A stretch of 64,000 nucleotides of DNA, taken from NCBI RefSeq assembly GCF_003144405.1, contig NZ_PENW01000005.1, positions 1-64,000 on the forward strand. Reading direction: 5' to 3'. This document shows positions 1 through 9,824 of the stretch, one piece after another. Origin of the DNA: Proteus cibi (GTDB taxonomy: Bacteria; Pseudomonadota; Gammaproteobacteria; Enterobacterales; Enterobacteriaceae). Each line of letters starts with the position of its first letter. The first letter of the stretch is position 1. Under the pieces are notes generated by a model. It worked only from the letters and a program-made list of their open reading frames with translations, was not told the origin of the DNA and searched no databases. A program made the position numbers and the translations under genes.

Positions 1-48
1 CAACATTCGCTGCCGTTTCCGGTCTTCTGCGTTGTTGCGAGGAGGTGC

Positions 49-188
49 ATTCTACATCTTCCTCATTCAGTGTCAAGCGTTTATTTTCAAGGCTTTTCAC
101 TTTTTTCTTTGTCCTCTTGGCTAACTCACTTAGCGTGGTTTGCCGTGACAACGAGGGCGCATTATAGGGAGTTTTCTGAATGTGACAA
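49..188 (-). promoter_or_regulatory. Tandem rrn P1 and P2 promoters (ribosomal RNA operon running off the left edge)
   Basis: On the minus strand P1 has a -35 TTGTCA (183-188), a 16-bp spacer and a -10 TATAAT (161-166), followed by the GC-rich discriminator GCGCCCTCG typical of stringently controlled rRNA promoters. An A/T-rich UP-element-like stretch lies just upstream (about 190-212). P2 lies about 110 bp downstream with TTGACA (71-76), 16 bp and TAGAAT (49-54). Seen: both boxes and the UP-like tract. Known: E. coli has rrnG directly downstream of clpB in this orientation. The 16S gene itself is outside the window. Confidence 0.88.
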
Positions 189-343
189 GTATTATTTTAA
201 AAAAAACTTTCGACAGCGCACTTAATAACCAATTTAGCCTTTTAAGTATAAATAATAGACACCTTCTGCCTAAAAAAGTTTCAAATATAAAAAATGGCAT
301 TTGCTGATTGTCTTCATTCTCCCCAACTAAAACACAAAACATA

Positions 344-373
344 AAAAAAAGAGGCTTATATAAGCCTCTTTTT
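344..373 (-). terminator. Rho-independent terminator of clpB
   Basis: Perfect 8-bp stem GAGGCTTA/TAAGCCTC with a 2-nt centre, flanked by A-runs and T-runs on both sides. It lies 50 bp past the clpB stop and ahead of the rrn promoters, so it insulates the two units. The flanking runs would let it work in both directions. Confidence 0.85.
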
Positions 374-423
374 CCGTTTCACATCATATCTTATTTATCG
401 TAATAAATAGAGAAGATGCTCTA

Positions 424-2997
424 TTACTGTTTTGCAATTATCTTATTATCATCTAAATCTAAGATAATCTCTTTGCCCGGTAATAATTTGCCAGACAAAA
501 TGTCTTGAGCTAATGGGTTTTCAACCTCTTGCTGGATAGCCCGTTTCAATGGACGTGCACCATAAATTGGGTCGAATCCAACTTCACTCAATTTCTCTAA
601 TGCAGCCCCAGTGATAGTCACGTGATAACCACGCTCTTCTAAACGCTGGTATAAACGACGCAACTGAATTTGTGCAATCGCTGCAATATTTTCTTTACCT
701 AATGGGTGGAATACCACAACTTCATCAATACGGTTGATAAACTCTGGTCTAAAATGATGACCAACAACATCCATCACAATATTTTTCATTTCAGGATAAT
801 CAATTGTCCCGAAACGTTCTTGAATTAAATCAGATCCTAAGTTCGATGTCATAATGACAACTGTATTACGAAAATCGACTGTTCTACCTTGCCCATCGGT
901 TAAACGACCATCATCCAATACTTGTAATAAGATATTGAATACATCTGGATGCGCTTTTTCAACTTCATCTAATAAGATGACTGAATAAGGACGACGGCGA
1001 ACGGCTTCTGTTAAATATCCACCTTCTTCGTAACCAACATATCCTGGAGGCGCCCCCACTAAACGAGAGACGGAGTGTTTTTCCATAAATTCAGACATAT
1101 CGATACGAACCATTGCATCATCACTATCAAACAAGAAGTTCGCTAATGCTTTACACAACTCAGTCTTACCAACCCCTGTAGGTCCTAAGAATAAGAACGA
1201 ACCAATTGGGCGATTCGGATCAGATAATCCAGCACGGCTACGACGAATAGCATTAGATACTGCACTCACAGCCTCAGCCTGACCAATAACACGTCTATGT
1301 AACTCTTGTTCCATTCTTAGCAGTTTTTCACGTTCCCCTTCTAGCATTCTAGAGACAGGAATACCGGTCCAACGCGCTAAGATCTCAGCAATTTCAGCAT
1401 CAGTGACTTTATTACGTAACAGCTTCATATGCTTATCTTCAGCCTTATTAGCTTCAGCAAGCTGTTTTTCTAACGTCGGGATTTGTCCATATTGGATCTC
1501 TGACATTTTTGCCAAATCCCCACTACGGCGAGCTTGCTCTAATGCGATACGAGCCTGCTCTAATTCCGATTTAATATGTTGCGTACCCGTAAGCTCTGCT
1601 TTTTCTGCTTTCCACTCTTCTTCTAAAACAGAATACTCTTTCTCTTTTTCAGCAAGTTCTTCATTTAGCATCTCTAAACGTTTTTTACTTGCCTCATCAG
1701 ACTCTTTTTGCAGTGCTTGTTGTTCAAGTTTCAGCTGAATGATACGTCTATCAAGTCTATCTAGTGCCTCTGGTTTGGAGTCCATCTGCATACGTAGACT
1801 TGCGCCCGCTTCATCAATTAAATCAATCGCTTTATCTGGCAACATACGGTCAGAAATATAGCGATGAGATAAAGTCGCTGCCGCAACAATTGCAGGGTCT
1901 GTGATTTGAACATGATGATGAAGTTCATAACGTTCTTTTAGACCACGTAAAATAGCGATAGTATCTTCAACTGTTGGCTCAGCTACATACACTTTTTGGA
2001 AACGACGCTCTAATGCAGCATCTTTTTCAATATATTGACGATATTCGTCAAGTGTTGTTGCACCCACACAGTGTAATTCACCACGAGCTAATGCAGGCTT
2101 TAACATATTACCAGCATCCATAGCACCGTCTGCTTTACCTGCGCCGACCATCGTATGTAATTCATCAATAAACAGAATGACACTGCCTTCCTGTTTAGAT
2201 AAATCATTCAAAACCGCTTTTAAACGTTCTTCGAATTCACCACGATATTTAGCACCTGCTAATAACGAGCCCATATCTAAAGAAAGTACACGTTTATTCT
2301 TTAAACCTTCAGGGACTTCACCATTAACAATACGTTGAGCCAAACCTTCAACAATCGCCGTTTTACCTACACCCGGTTCACCAATAAGCACTGGGTTGTT
2401 TTTAGTACGGCGTTGAAGAACTTGAATGGTTCTTCTTATTTCTTCATCACGGCCAATAACCGGATCGAGTTTGCCTTGTTCTGCTCTTTCCGTTAAATCC
2501 ACAGTATATTTTTTCAATGCCTGACGTTGGTCTTCTGCATTTTGATCGTTCACTGTTTCTCCACCACGTATTTTTTCAATCGCTATCTCAAGACTTGCTT
2601 TATTCGCTCCGGCTGCTTTTAGCATGTCAGCAACTTGACCACCTGTTTCTATGGCAGCTAAAAGAAAGAGCTCTGACGAAATAAATTCGTCACCTTTTTT
2701 CTGTGCTAATTTATCGCACAAATTAAGGTGCTTAATTAAATCATTTGAGGGATGAACCTCTCCACCAGCACCTTCGACTTTAGGTAATCGAGACAAAGCG
2801 TCATTAATTCGCTCATTAAATTGCGATGCATTAACACCTACGGATGTTAATAGAGGGCGAATTGAGCCGCCTTGTTGATTAAATAACGCACTCAGTAAAT
2901 GTATGGGTTCTATAAATTGATTATCGTTCCCAAGTGCCAATGACTGGGCGTCTGCGAGAGCTTGCTGGAATTTGTTGGTTAATTTATCCAGACGCAT
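424..2997 (-). CDS. clpB: ClpB, ATP-dependent disaggregase (Hsp100)
   Basis: Hexameric cytosolic chaperone that threads aggregated proteins through its pore with help from DnaK. The 857 residues equal the E. coli length. An N-terminal Clp repeat domain (about 1-145) is followed by AAA+ module 1 with Walker A GEPGVGKT near 206. Next comes the long charged coiled-coil middle domain (about 405-525), then AAA+ module 2 with GPTGVGKT near 605 and the C-terminal D2-small domain. The start is supported by the strong ribosome site TTGGAGG. A sigma-32-type promoter lies upstream. It stands alone between its own terminator and pgeF. Confidence 0.98.
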   Translation of the reverse strand: MRLDKLTNKFQQALADAQSLALGNDNQFIEPIHLLSALFNQQGGSIRPLLTSVGVNASQFNERINDALSRLPKVEGAGGEVHPSNDLIKHLNLCDKLAQKKGDEFISSELFLLAAIETGGQVADMLKAAGANKASLEIAIEKIRGGETVNDQNAEDQRQALKKYTVDLTERAEQGKLDPVIGRDEEIRRTIQVLQRRTKNNPVLIGEPGVGKTAIVEGLAQRIVNGEVPEGLKNKRVLSLDMGSLLAGAKYRGEFEERLKAVLNDLSKQEGSVILFIDELHTMVGAGKADGAMDAGNMLKPALARGELHCVGATTLDEYRQYIEKDAALERRFQKVYVAEPTVEDTIAILRGLKERYELHHHVQITDPAIVAAATLSHRYISDRMLPDKAIDLIDEAGASLRMQMDSKPEALDRLDRRIIQLKLEQQALQKESDEASKKRLEMLNEELAEKEKEYSVLEEEWKAEKAELTGTQHIKSELEQARIALEQARRSGDLAKMSEIQYGQIPTLEKQLAEANKAEDKHMKLLRNKVTDAEIAEILARWTGIPVSRMLEGEREKLLRMEQELHRRVIGQAEAVSAVSNAIRRSRAGLSDPNRPIGSFLFLGPTGVGKTELCKALANFLFDSDDAMVRIDMSEFMEKHSVSRLVGAPPGYVGYEEGGYLTEAVRRRPYSVILLDEVEKAHPDVFNILLQVLDDGRLTDGQGRTVDFRNTVVIMTSNLGSDLIQERFGTIDYPEMKNIVMDVVGHHFRPEFINRIDEVVVFHPLGKENIAAIAQIQLRRLYQRLEERGYHVTITGAALEKLSEVGFDPIYGARPLKRAIQQEVENPLAQDILSGKLLPGKEIILDLDDNKIIAKQ

Positions 2998-3042
2998 AAC
3001 ACCTCCAAGTAAAATTTAAAGTAAAATTCGTAACTGGAGAAT

Positions 3043-3070
3043 AGATGAGGTCATTTTGACAATATTCAAG
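3043..3070 (-). promoter_or_regulatory. Sigma-32 (heat-shock) promoter of clpB
   Basis: On the minus strand CTTGAAT (3064-3070), a 13-bp spacer and CCTCATCT (3043-3050) closely match the RpoH consensus CTTGAAA-N11-15-CCCCATNT. It sits about 45-70 bp before the clpB ATG. Heat-shock control of clpB by RpoH is established in E. coli; here it is inferred from the motif. Confidence 0.75.
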
Positions 3071-3142
3071 CTCAAAATAAAAATTTTGAGCAAAAATATT
3101 CATCAATATTTGAGATAAGTGAGAAAAACGTTGCGAGGAAGT

Positions 3143-3874
3143 TTATTTAATCCAGATTAATGATGCCATTCGACCTGTTACGTGCTCTCGTCTGTAAGAA
3201 AAGAAGCGCAATGGATCAGTTACAGTACAAAAATCGCCACCATAAATCTGAGTTATCCCACTTTCCTGTAAAATTATTCTCGCTAACATATAAATATTAG
3301 CTAAGTATTTACCGTTATGGGGAATAAATGCAGGCTCAAAGACAATATTTTTTTCTATAAACGCCAAACGGACTTCTGGTCCAACCTCAAAAGCGTTAGG
3401 TCCAATTGCAGGCCCTAACCATGCCATAATTTGATCTTTAGGAGCGTTAAACTTCGCAAGTGTATTTTGCAATACACCGTGGCAAAGCCCTCGCCATCCA
3501 CCATGAGCTGCACCAACTTCTGTTCCATCAACCGTTGTAAAAAGGACAGGCAAACAATCTGCCGTCATAATGGCGCAAACTTTTTTCACCGTAGAAGTGT
3601 AAAGGGCATCACCTTGTATTTCATTATTTTTCTCAGTACTTAGCGTGACAACATGAGTACCATGAACTTGTTCAAGCCATAGTGGCATTTCAGGTAATTG
3701 GGCTTGTTGACAAAGTCTGCGTCTATTTTCTTCGACATCAGATAATTTATCACCAACATGAGTACCTAGATTGAGACTGTTATAAGGTGGCAGACTAATC
3801 CCCCCTTCTCTCAAGGTACTGCAAGACCCAATATTTTCAGGTTGTGGCCAATCTGGAAAAATCAATGAAGTCAT
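3143..3874 (-). CDS. pgeF: Peptidoglycan editing factor PgeF (YfiH, laccase-domain protein)
   Basis: Cytosolic purine-nucleoside/oxidoreductase-fold protein of the YfiH/PgeF family, implicated in removing L-Ser-containing UDP-MurNAc precursors. At 243 aa it has the same length as E. coli. The family metal residues are visible: His in LEQVHGTHV (about 71), Cys in TADCLPVLF (about 106) and His in AAHGGWRG (about 123). The ATG abuts the rluD stop codon with no gap (TAAATG), so translation is probably coupled to rluD. The operon rluD-pgeF is as in E. coli. The older name polyphenol oxidase is less certain. Confidence 0.93.
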   Translation of the reverse strand: MTSLIFPDWPQPENIGSCSTLREGGISLPPYNSLNLGTHVGDKLSDVEENRRRLCQQAQLPEMPLWLEQVHGTHVVTLSTEKNNEIQGDALYTSTVKKVCAIMTADCLPVLFTTVDGTEVGAAHGGWRGLCHGVLQNTLAKFNAPKDQIMAWLGPAIGPNAFEVGPEVRLAFIEKNIVFEPAFIPHNGKYLANIYMLARIILQESGITQIYGGDFCTVTDPLRFFSYRREHVTGRMASLIWIK

Positions 3875-4852
3875 TTACCAATCCATTTCATCTTTAAACT
3901 GTTCAACGTCAGCTTTTAGTGCATCGATAAGCTTAACCATATCATCAGGTAATGGGGCATGCCATTCCATTTCAATACCTGTTATTGGATGGTAAAGACG
4001 TAACATCGTCGCGTGTAGAGCCTGTCTATCAAATAAACGTAACGTTTCACGTAATTCATCTGAAGCCCCTTTTAAAGGACGAGGTCTTCCTGCATAAAGC
4101 TGATCACCAATTAAAGCATGATGAATATGAGCCATATGAACACGAATTTGGTGAGTACGACCTGTTTCTAAACGTAAACGCAAACGTGTATGAGCGCGAA
4201 AATGCTCCATAACACGATAATGTGTTACCGCGGGTTTACCCATTGGGTGCACAGCCATATGTGTACGTTTAGTTGGATGTCGAGAAATAGGCTCATTCAC
4301 TAATCCTCCCGCAGTCATTCTCCCTGTTGCCACCGCTTCATACTCACGTGTGATTTCACGACGTTGTAAAGCTTCGACTAAATGCGTTTGAGCAGGTACT
4401 GTTTTTGCAACAACCATCAAACCTGTTGTATCTTTATCCAATCGGTGGACAATACCTGCACGAGGTACATTAGCAATCTCTGGATAGCGATAAAGTAATG
4501 CGTTTAATACGGTGCCATCTGGGTTACCAGCACCAGGATGTACAACAAGATCTCTTGGCTTATTGATCACTAAAATATCATCATCTTCATAGACGATATT
4601 TAACGGAATATTCTGAGGCTCCCAGCGAACTTCCTCTTCAATTAAGGCATCGACTTCAATTTTTTCACCGCCAAGCATTTTTTCTTTTGGCTTATTGATG
4701 ATTTTATCGTTAACCTGCACTCTATTGTCTAAGATCCACTCTTTTATACGAGATCTTGAATAATCAGGGAACATTTCGGCCAAAGCTTGATCTAAGCGTT
4801 GACCCAGCTGTGAATCTGCGACTGTAGCATTAAGTCGTATTTGTTGAGACAT
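3875..4852 (-). CDS. rluD: 23S rRNA pseudouridine(1911/1915/1917) synthase RluD
   Basis: Converts U1911, U1915 and U1917 in helix 69 of 23S rRNA to pseudouridine. An N-terminal S4 RNA-binding domain (about 15-80) precedes the RluA-type catalytic domain. The catalytic Asp lies in GIVHRLDKDTTGL (about 135-147). I place the start at the internal ATG reading MSQQIRLNA, giving 325 aa. A 17-codon upstream extension to 4903 has no family match. It is divergent from bamD, and the first gene of rluD-pgeF. Confidence 0.95.
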   Translation of the reverse strand: MSQQIRLNATVADSQLGQRLDQALAEMFPDYSRSRIKEWILDNRVQVNDKIINKPKEKMLGGEKIEVDALIEEEVRWEPQNIPLNIVYEDDDILVINKPRDLVVHPGAGNPDGTVLNALLYRYPEIANVPRAGIVHRLDKDTTGLMVVAKTVPAQTHLVEALQRREITREYEAVATGRMTAGGLVNEPISRHPTKRTHMAVHPMGKPAVTHYRVMEHFRAHTRLRLRLETGRTHQIRVHMAHIHHALIGDQLYAGRPRPLKGASDELRETLRLFDRQALHATMLRLYHPITGIEMEWHAPLPDDMVKLIDALKADVEQFKDEMDW

Positions 4853-4933
4853 AAATAATTTTCTATTAATTAAGTTAGTGTTTTGACGGCACAGCCGTTT
4901 CATTTAAAATGAGTTATAGTGTAACCGATTTCA

Positions 4934-4958
4934 GGGGAGCTTCACGGAGAGACTCCCC
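4934..4958 (+). promoter_or_regulatory. Stem-loop in the bamD leader
   Basis: GGGGAG (4934-4939) pairs with CTCCCC (4953-4958) across a 13-nt loop, about 25 nt ahead of the bamD start. There is no T-run, so it is not a terminator. It could be an mRNA structure that affects BamD translation. This is inference only. Confidence 0.4.
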
Positions 4959-4984
4959 AAACCTATTCAGAGGATAATCAATAC

Positions 4985-5722
4985 GTGATGAGACGCATTA
5001 AATACCTGGTGGCAGCGGCCACTGTAAGCCTGTTACTTACTGGCTGTTCGAGTTCAGACAAAGACGCTACTGCCGATATGTCGCCTTCTGAGCTTTACTC
5101 AACCAGTCAGGAAAAATTGCTAGATGGCAATTATGGAGCGGCTATCAAACAATTAGAGTCTCTCGATAATCGCTATCCTTTTGGTCCTTACTCGCAACAA
5201 GTTCAACTCGATCTGATTTATGCTTATTATAAATCCGCGGAACTACCAATGGCGATTTCTGCAATCGACCGTTTTATGCGATTAAACCCAACCCATCCTA
5301 ATATCGACTATGTTCTTTATATGCGTGGCTTAACAGCTCAAGCATTAGATGATAGTGCATTACAAGGATTCTTTGGTATTGACCGTTCAGACCGTGATCC
5401 TCAACATGCAATCGTGGCATTTAAAGATTTTAGTCAATTAGTTCGTTACTATCCAGACAGCCTTTATGTCGCCGATGCAACCAAACGCCTAGTCTTTCTT
5501 AAAAACCGTTTAGCAAAGTATGAGCTTTCTGTTGCGAAATTCTATACTAAACGAGGGGCTTATGTCGCGGTTATTAATAGAGTAGAGCAAATGATGCGTG
5601 ATTATCCTGATACACAAGCGACGCGTGACGCACTCGTGTATATGGAAAATGCTTATAAAGAATTAGGTCTGACACAAGAAGCAGAAAAAGTAGCTTCACT
5701 GATTGCCGCCAATCCAGCCTAA
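4985..5722 (+). CDS. bamD: Outer membrane protein assembly lipoprotein BamD
   Basis: Essential periplasm-facing lipoprotein of the BAM complex, which folds beta-barrel proteins into the outer membrane; it binds BamA, BamC and BamE. The N-terminus is a lipoprotein signal with lipobox LTGC (Cys at about 21), followed by TPR-type repeats across the 245-aa chain. Conserved runs [11 protein letters not shown] and [10 protein letters not shown] match E. coli YfiO. The start is GTG at 4985 immediately followed by ATG at 4988; the better spacing to AGAGGA favours GTG but either is possible. It is monocistronic, with a clear terminator. Confidence 0.96.
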   Translation: MMRRIKYLVAAATVSLLLTGCSSSDKDATADMSPSELYSTSQEKLLDGNYGAAIKQLESLDNRYPFGPYSQQVQLDLIYAYYKSAELPMAISAIDRFMRLNPTHPNIDYVLYMRGLTAQALDDSALQGFFGIDRSDRDPQHAIVAFKDFSQLVRYYPDSLYVADATKRLVFLKNRLAKYELSVAKFYTKRGAYVAVINRVEQMMRDYPDTQATRDALVYMENAYKELGLTQEAEKVASLIAANPA

Positions 5723-5740
5723 CTAAAACATCACCATCAA

Positions 5741-5769
5741 AAACAGCAGCTTATCGCTGCTGTTTTTTT
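5741..5769 (+). terminator. Terminator of bamD
   Basis: AAACAGCAGC/GCTGCTGTTT stem with loop TTATC and a run of seven T, 18 bp after the bamD stop. Confidence 0.92.
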
Positions 5770-5914
5770 ATTCTTTTCTCGCTAAATTGTCTTTACTTTT
5801 CATCAGCCCAACCTTTCTAATATGACTGAATACATGCAACTTAACAAGCGGTCTTTTTCAGCTATATATCATTTGTCACGTTTCTATTACTAGTTACACA
5901 TACATCTAACAAAA

Positions 5915-5930
5915 AGTGATTTTGATCATA
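5915..5930 (+). promoter_or_regulatory. Candidate CRP site upstream of raiA
   Basis: AGTGATTTTGATCATA matches 8 of 10 positions of the CRP half-sites TGTGA-N6-TCACA, about 65 bp before the raiA ATG. CRP activation of raiA has been reported in E. coli. The site here is inferred from sequence only. Confidence 0.45.
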
Positions 5931-5993
5931 TTTTAAATTGTGTATCACGATATTCTGAAGCTATCGAAGACGGAGTAATAAAGAGGTAACTTT

Positions 5994-6329
5994 ATGATTA
6001 TAAATATTACTAGCAAACAAATGGAAATTACCCCAGCACTACGTGAACACATTGAAAGCCGTCTAACTAAACTCAATAAATGGCAGGTGAATTTAATCAA
6101 TCCTCATATTATTCTTACGAAAGATCCTAAAGGTTTTAGTGTTGATGCCAGCATTCATACACCAAATGGGCAATTGGTCGCTAATGCACAACATGTCGAT
6201 ATGTATGCGGCAATTAATGACTTACTCGCAAAACTTGAACGCCAATTAAACAAAGTTCAGCATAAAAACGAATCTCGTCGGGCTAATAACAGTCTGAAAG
6301 AAGAAAATTTACTTGTCGATGAAATGTAA
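5994..6329 (+). CDS. raiA: Ribosome-associated inhibitor RaiA (protein Y, short HPF family)
   Basis: Binds the 30S decoding channel in stationary phase or cold and blocks translation, protecting idle ribosomes. It is 111 aa, a short-type HPF/RaiA without the dimerising C-terminal domain. The sigma-54 modulation domain fills the chain. The start [20 protein letters not shown] matches the family. The RBS AGAGG lies just upstream. It lies between bamD and the phe leader, as in E. coli, with its own terminator. Confidence 0.94.
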   Translation: MIINITSKQMEITPALREHIESRLTKLNKWQVNLINPHIILTKDPKGFSVDASIHTPNGQLVANAQHVDMYAAINDLLAKLERQLNKVQHKNESRRANNSLKEENLLVDEM

Positions 6330-6381
6330 ATAGTAAAGCAAGATTAAAAATTAGAATAAATCACTGACTCAAAACGCCTCT

Positions 6382-6405
6382 GCGCATCTTCATGATGCGC
6401 TTTTT
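6382..6405 (+). terminator. Terminator of raiA
   Basis: GCGCATC/GATGCGC stem with loop TTCAT and a run of five T, about 50 bp after the raiA stop. Confidence 0.9.
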
Positions 6406-6479
6406 ATTGTATTTTTCTTGACTCCTTTCACATCATCATGTTTGATAGCAATATGTTAAATAATTTACCAATCAATATA

Positions 6480-6533
6480 ATGAACAAACATTCACATTTG
6501 TCTTTCTTCTTTTTCTTTCTACTCTTTCATTAA
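6480..6533 (+). CDS. pheL: pheA leader peptide PheL
   Basis: A 17-codon reading frame starts at ATG 6480 and ends with TAA 6531-6533. It reads MNKHSHLSFFFFFLLFH, with six Phe codons (five in a row), just ahead of an attenuator. This is the hallmark of a phenylalanine attenuation leader: ribosome stalling on Phe codons when charged tRNA-Phe is scarce prevents formation of the terminator. Its sequence differs from E. coli PheL but the design is the same. No convincing Shine-Dalgarno stands out. Confidence 0.88.
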   Translation: MNKHSHLSFFFFFLLFH

Positions 6534-6574
6534 GAGGCTTTGTCATTTCAGAAAGAAAAGTAAGAACGACAATA

Positions 6575-6597
6575 GCCTCCAAATTGGAGGCTTTTTT
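6575..6597 (+). terminator. pheA attenuator (leader terminator)
   Basis: Perfect 8-bp stem GCCTCCAA/TTGGAGGC with a one-base centre (effectively a 6-bp stem with an AAATT loop), followed by TTTTTTATTT. It lies 41 bp after the PheL stop and 38 bp before the pheA start. It is positioned to stop transcription when Phe-tRNA is plentiful. Confidence 0.88.
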
Positions 6598-6635
6598 ATT
6601 TATGATGGTATGACATAACGGTATAGGGCTTAAAC

Positions 6636-7793
6636 ATGGAAAAACTCGATTTATTAGCAATCAGAGATAAAATCACAACGTTAGATTCAGAATTACTCAC
6701 GTTGTTAGCAAACAGACGACAATTATCTGCTGATGTTGCTCAATTTAAATTGAATACACATCGCCCTATTCGAGATAAAAATCGTGAGCGTGAATTACTT
6801 GATTTATTAATTGAGAAAGGAAAAAACGTTGGGCTAGATGGTTTTTATATTAGTCGTATTTTTCAAATGATCATTGAAGACTCTGTATTAACACAACAAG
6901 CCATTCTACAACAACATCTCAATGCCACCCCCAATGAATCAGCCAGAATTGCTTATTTAGGGCCTAAAGGCTCTTATTCACATATTGCTGCTCGTCAATA
7001 TGCAGCCCGCCATTTTGATACCTTCGTTGATTGCACTTGTCAGAAATTTGACGACATTTTTACACTTGTTGATACCGGACAAGCCGATTACGGTTTACTG
7101 CCCATTGAAAATACGAGTTCGGGTGCAATTAATGATGTTTACGACTTACTGCAAACAACCTCAATCTCTATTGTTGGAGAAATTCGCATCCCGATTAATC
7201 ATGCACTTTTAACAAGTGTTGATAGCAGTACAGAAGAGTTGCAAACTATTTATAGTCACCCTCAACCCTTTCAACAATGCAGTCATTATTTAAATCAATA
7301 TCCAAACTGGAAAATTGAATATTGCGAAAGTACAGCGGCGGCAATGGAGAAAGTCGCGCTCGCACAATCACCACATGTTGCAGCTATTGGTAGTGAAGCC
7401 GGCGGCTCTCTTTATGGTTTAAAACCTTTAGCTAATAATCTAGCAAACCAACAAATAAACGTAACACGCTTTATTGTTATTGCACGAAAAGCCATTGATG
7501 TTTCAGAGCAAGTACCGGCTAAAACAACCTTCTTAATGGCAACGGGGCAACAAGCGGGTGCATTAGTCGATGCATTAATGATTTTAAAAAAATACGATAT
7601 TATTATGACAAAACTCGAGTCTCGCCCTATTAATGGAACACCTTGGGAAGAGATGTTTTATATTGATGTTCAAGCAAATCTACGCGATATCAATATGCAA
7701 AAAGCCTTACACGATTTATCACAAACCACACGCTCATTAAAAATACTAGGCTGTTACCCCTCAGAAAATGTTGTTCCTGTTGAAGTGAAATAA
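6636..7793 (+). CDS. pheA: Bifunctional chorismate mutase / prephenate dehydratase (P-protein)
   Basis: Makes phenylpyruvate from chorismate in two steps: chorismate to prephenate, then dehydration and decarboxylation. Domains in order are AroQ-type chorismate mutase (about 1-90), prephenate dehydratase (about 100-285; [15 protein letters not shown] and VTRFIVI) and a C-terminal ACT domain with ESRP (Phe-binding feedback site). At 385 aa it matches the E. coli length. It is controlled by the upstream PheL attenuator. It faces dcuB convergently, unlike E. coli where tyrA-aroF follow directly. Confidence 0.97.
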   Translation: MEKLDLLAIRDKITTLDSELLTLLANRRQLSADVAQFKLNTHRPIRDKNRERELLDLLIEKGKNVGLDGFYISRIFQMIIEDSVLTQQAILQQHLNATPNESARIAYLGPKGSYSHIAARQYAARHFDTFVDCTCQKFDDIFTLVDTGQADYGLLPIENTSSGAINDVYDLLQTTSISIVGEIRIPINHALLTSVDSSTEELQTIYSHPQPFQQCSHYLNQYPNWKIEYCESTAAAMEKVALAQSPHVAAIGSEAGGSLYGLKPLANNLANQQINVTRFIVIARKAIDVSEQVPAKTTFLMATGQQAGALVDALMILKKYDIIMTKLESRPINGTPWEEMFYIDVQANLRDINMQKALHDLSQTTRSLKILGCYPSENVVPVEVK

Positions 7794-7807
7794 CCTCGCT
7801 TAAAAAG

Positions 7808-7843
7808 AAAAGCCAGATAGCATATAACTATCTGGCTTTTTTT
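7808..7843. terminator. Bidirectional terminator between pheA and dcuB
   Basis: GCCAGATAG/CTATCTGGC stem (7812-7836) with loop CATATAA, flanked by A-runs on the left and seven T on the right. It serves both converging genes. Confidence 0.9.
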
Positions 7844-7856
7844 ATTTTAAATTTAA

Positions 7857-9197
7857 TTATAAGAAACCATACATCGCAGCAAATACCCAACCAAAGACAC
7901 AGGAAACGGTTACACCAATTAATCCTGGTAGAATAAAACTGTGATTAATAACAAAACGCCCTATTCGAGTTGTACCTGAACGGTCGAATTGAATTGCCGC
8001 TAAATCACTAGGATAAGTAGGAAGAATATAGTAACCATAACAAGCAGGTGCCGAGGCAATAATATAAGCAGGATCAACACCAATACCCAACGCTAAAGGA
8101 ACAATTGCGGCTAAAGCTGCCGCTTGTGAGTTCACAAATTTAGACACTAATAATAAGACAACGGCATAAGCCCAAGGGTATTCTCGTACTAATTGCCCCA
8201 ATGCTGCTTCTATTTCTTTCATATGTGCAGAGAACATTGTCTCTGCCATCCAAGCAATACCATACACGGCAACAATGGCTATCATCCCTGAACGGAATAC
8301 TTCATTTTTAGAAATAAGAGAAGGGTTAGTTTTACAAATTATAATAATTGATGCGCCAGCTAATAACATAAACATCTGAATAACGAGCACCATAGATAAT
8401 GGTTTGCCATTAAATACAGGACGTATTTCAGAGAAAGCACCTAATATTGCAACAACAGCAATTGCACCTAAAAAAATCCACATTGCTACCCAGTTTTTCA
8501 TAGGGAGCTTTTTATCTAGAAGTGTTGCGGTATCACCATAAACATAATCATGGTTTTCAGGAACTGAGACAAATTCTTGGAAACGTTGATCTTTATCTAA
8601 ATCTTTTCCTCTAAACCAGCTAAAGATACCAATGGCTAAAATACCGATAAAAGTAGAAGGAATAGTTATTGCTAATAAATCTAAAAACTCAAGGTGTTTA
8701 CCATTAAAAGTCACATCACCAAGCATTGCGACTAATGTCACCACGGCAACGGAAACTGGGCTGGCAATAATCCCCATTTGAGAGCCGATTGTACTTGCCG
8801 CCATGGGTCTTTCTGGGCGAATATTATTTTTAATCGACACGTCATAAATAATTGGCAATATGGTATAAACAACGTGTCCGGTGCCACATAATATTGTAAG
8901 AGTACAAGTTACGAGTGGTGCAACAATAGAAATATATTTTGGATTTTTGCGTAATAATTTTTCTGCTATTTGCAACATAACATCTAATCCACCCGATGCT
9001 TGTAATGTCGCGGATGCAGAAACAACGGCAATAATAACTAACATTACATCAACAGGTGGTTTTCCTGGAGGAAGGTTAAAAATAAAAACTAAAATAACCA
9101 GACCAACACCACCTAATAGACCTAATGCAATTCCTCCCTTCCTAGCCCCATAAAATAGACATACTAATATAATGGCGAGTTGTATTAAAAAATCCAT
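7857..9197 (-). CDS. dcuB: Anaerobic C4-dicarboxylate transporter DcuB
   Basis: Inner-membrane fumarate/succinate antiporter used in fumarate respiration. The 446 aa are almost entirely hydrophobic, with about 12 membrane segments. Conserved runs include [17 protein letters not shown] at the N-terminus, [19 protein letters not shown], and [20 protein letters not shown] near the end. Resemblance to E. coli DcuB is much closer than to DcuA. No fumB or dcuSR lies beside it, so it is an isolated transporter gene placed inside the pheA/tyrA/aroF region. Regulation by FNR or DcuR is expected but no clear site was found. Confidence 0.95.
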   Translation of the reverse strand: MDFLIQLAIILVCLFYGARKGGIALGLLGGVGLVILVFIFNLPPGKPPVDVMLVIIAVVSASATLQASGGLDVMLQIAEKLLRKNPKYISIVAPLVTCTLTILCGTGHVVYTILPIIYDVSIKNNIRPERPMAASTIGSQMGIIASPVSVAVVTLVAMLGDVTFNGKHLEFLDLLAITIPSTFIGILAIGIFSWFRGKDLDKDQRFQEFVSVPENHDYVYGDTATLLDKKLPMKNWVAMWIFLGAIAVVAILGAFSEIRPVFNGKPLSMVLVIQMFMLLAGASIIIICKTNPSLISKNEVFRSGMIAIVAVYGIAWMAETMFSAHMKEIEAALGQLVREYPWAYAVVLLLVSKFVNSQAAALAAIVPLALGIGVDPAYIIASAPACYGYYILPTYPSDLAAIQFDRSGTTRIGRFVINHSFILPGLIGVTVSCVFGWVFAAMYGFL

Positions 9198-9651
9198 AGT
9201 TTACCCCTTGAATAAAACTTCGGAATACATATAAAAATAATACAAAAAAAATATTAAGCACTTATTGCAAAAAACCGTTGTTTATAAAATAAATTTACGC
9301 CATCTGCTATAATGTTTTTTTTGATCATTGTTATAGTTTTATATATTGCGTTTTAGTTTTAGTAAATTTCAAGATCTCATCAACAAATAATTCGTAATAA
9401 AAGACAATATCGAACATAAATAGCCATTTAATTAAACCAAGAAATAACAATCCAATAACAAGGCATTACTGTATATAAAAATCAATAATTTCTAATTATC
9501 AAAAAAACATTAAAATCCTATTAAAAATAGAAGTTTAATCACTTATTTTTCCGATATAACGTTATGCATGATTGGTTTGCTTCTTATGAAATACCAAGAG
9601 AGGTTGTTAGATAAAATAGAATTATGCTTTAAGCATAAATAGGATGGTAAC
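9198..9651. other. AT-rich intergenic region between divergent dcuB and the small peptide operon
   Basis: 454 bp holding the dcuB promoter region (not resolved) and the control region of the peptide genes. Visible elements are a TTGATCATTG half-FNR-like motif near 9330 and the palindrome ATAACGTTAT at 9557-9566. A 16-codon reading frame lies at 9564-9614, and there is a perfect inverted repeat at 9622-9638. Nothing here is long enough to be an ordinary protein gene. Confidence 0.6.
9622..9638 (+). promoter_or_regulatory. Inverted repeat just before the first peptide gene
   Basis: TTATGCTTTAAGCATAA is a perfect 8+1+8 palindrome ending 2 bp before the Shine-Dalgarno AGGATGG (9641-9647) of the gene at 9652. 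It could be an operator or an mRNA hairpin that occludes the ribosome site. The position is seen; the role is inferred. Confidence 0.4.
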
Positions 9652-9807
9652 ATGGAAAAATACATACCATTAATTTTAAACATATTTTTTATCATTTTCA
9701 CAGCAAATACTTATGCATCACAAATTTCTTATTCTGAAATAACAGTAAGTTCGATAAGCAAACTTCATTGTACTGTAAGCCCATGTCCTGATCCTAAGGA
9801 TTATTAA
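9652..9807 (+). CDS. Small secreted Cys-loop peptide 1 (51 aa, unrecognised)
   Basis: I do not recognise a family. The frame has a good Shine-Dalgarno (AGGATGG) and encodes 51 aa. An N-terminal signal-peptide-like segment (Lys3, hydrophobic 4-18) has a probable cleavage after TYA (residue 22). The remaining part is about 29 aa, rich in Ser/Thr/Ile. It ends in CTVSPCPDPKDY: two Cys spaced C-x4-C with Pro before the second Cys and an aromatic last residue. The next gene starts 17 nt downstream with its own ribosome site and shares this layout, which argues for a real two-gene operon. The disulfide and export are inference. Confidence 0.68.
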   Translation: MEKYIPLILNIFFIIFTANTYASQISYSEITVSSISKLHCTVSPCPDPKDY

Positions 9808-9824
9808 ATTAAAAGGATTCTAGT

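Noticed and set aside
130-342. 70-aa minus-strand frame
   Set aside because: It runs through the rrn P1 promoter and has no family resemblance or good ribosome site.
1403-1738. Ser-rich + strand frame inside clpB
   Set aside because: Antisense shadow of the coiled-coil middle domain of clpB, as are most other long opposite-strand frames in this window.
9321-9345. FNR-type site for dcuB (TTGATCATTGTTAT)
   Set aside because: Only one half-site matches; the second half (ATCAA) is not present.
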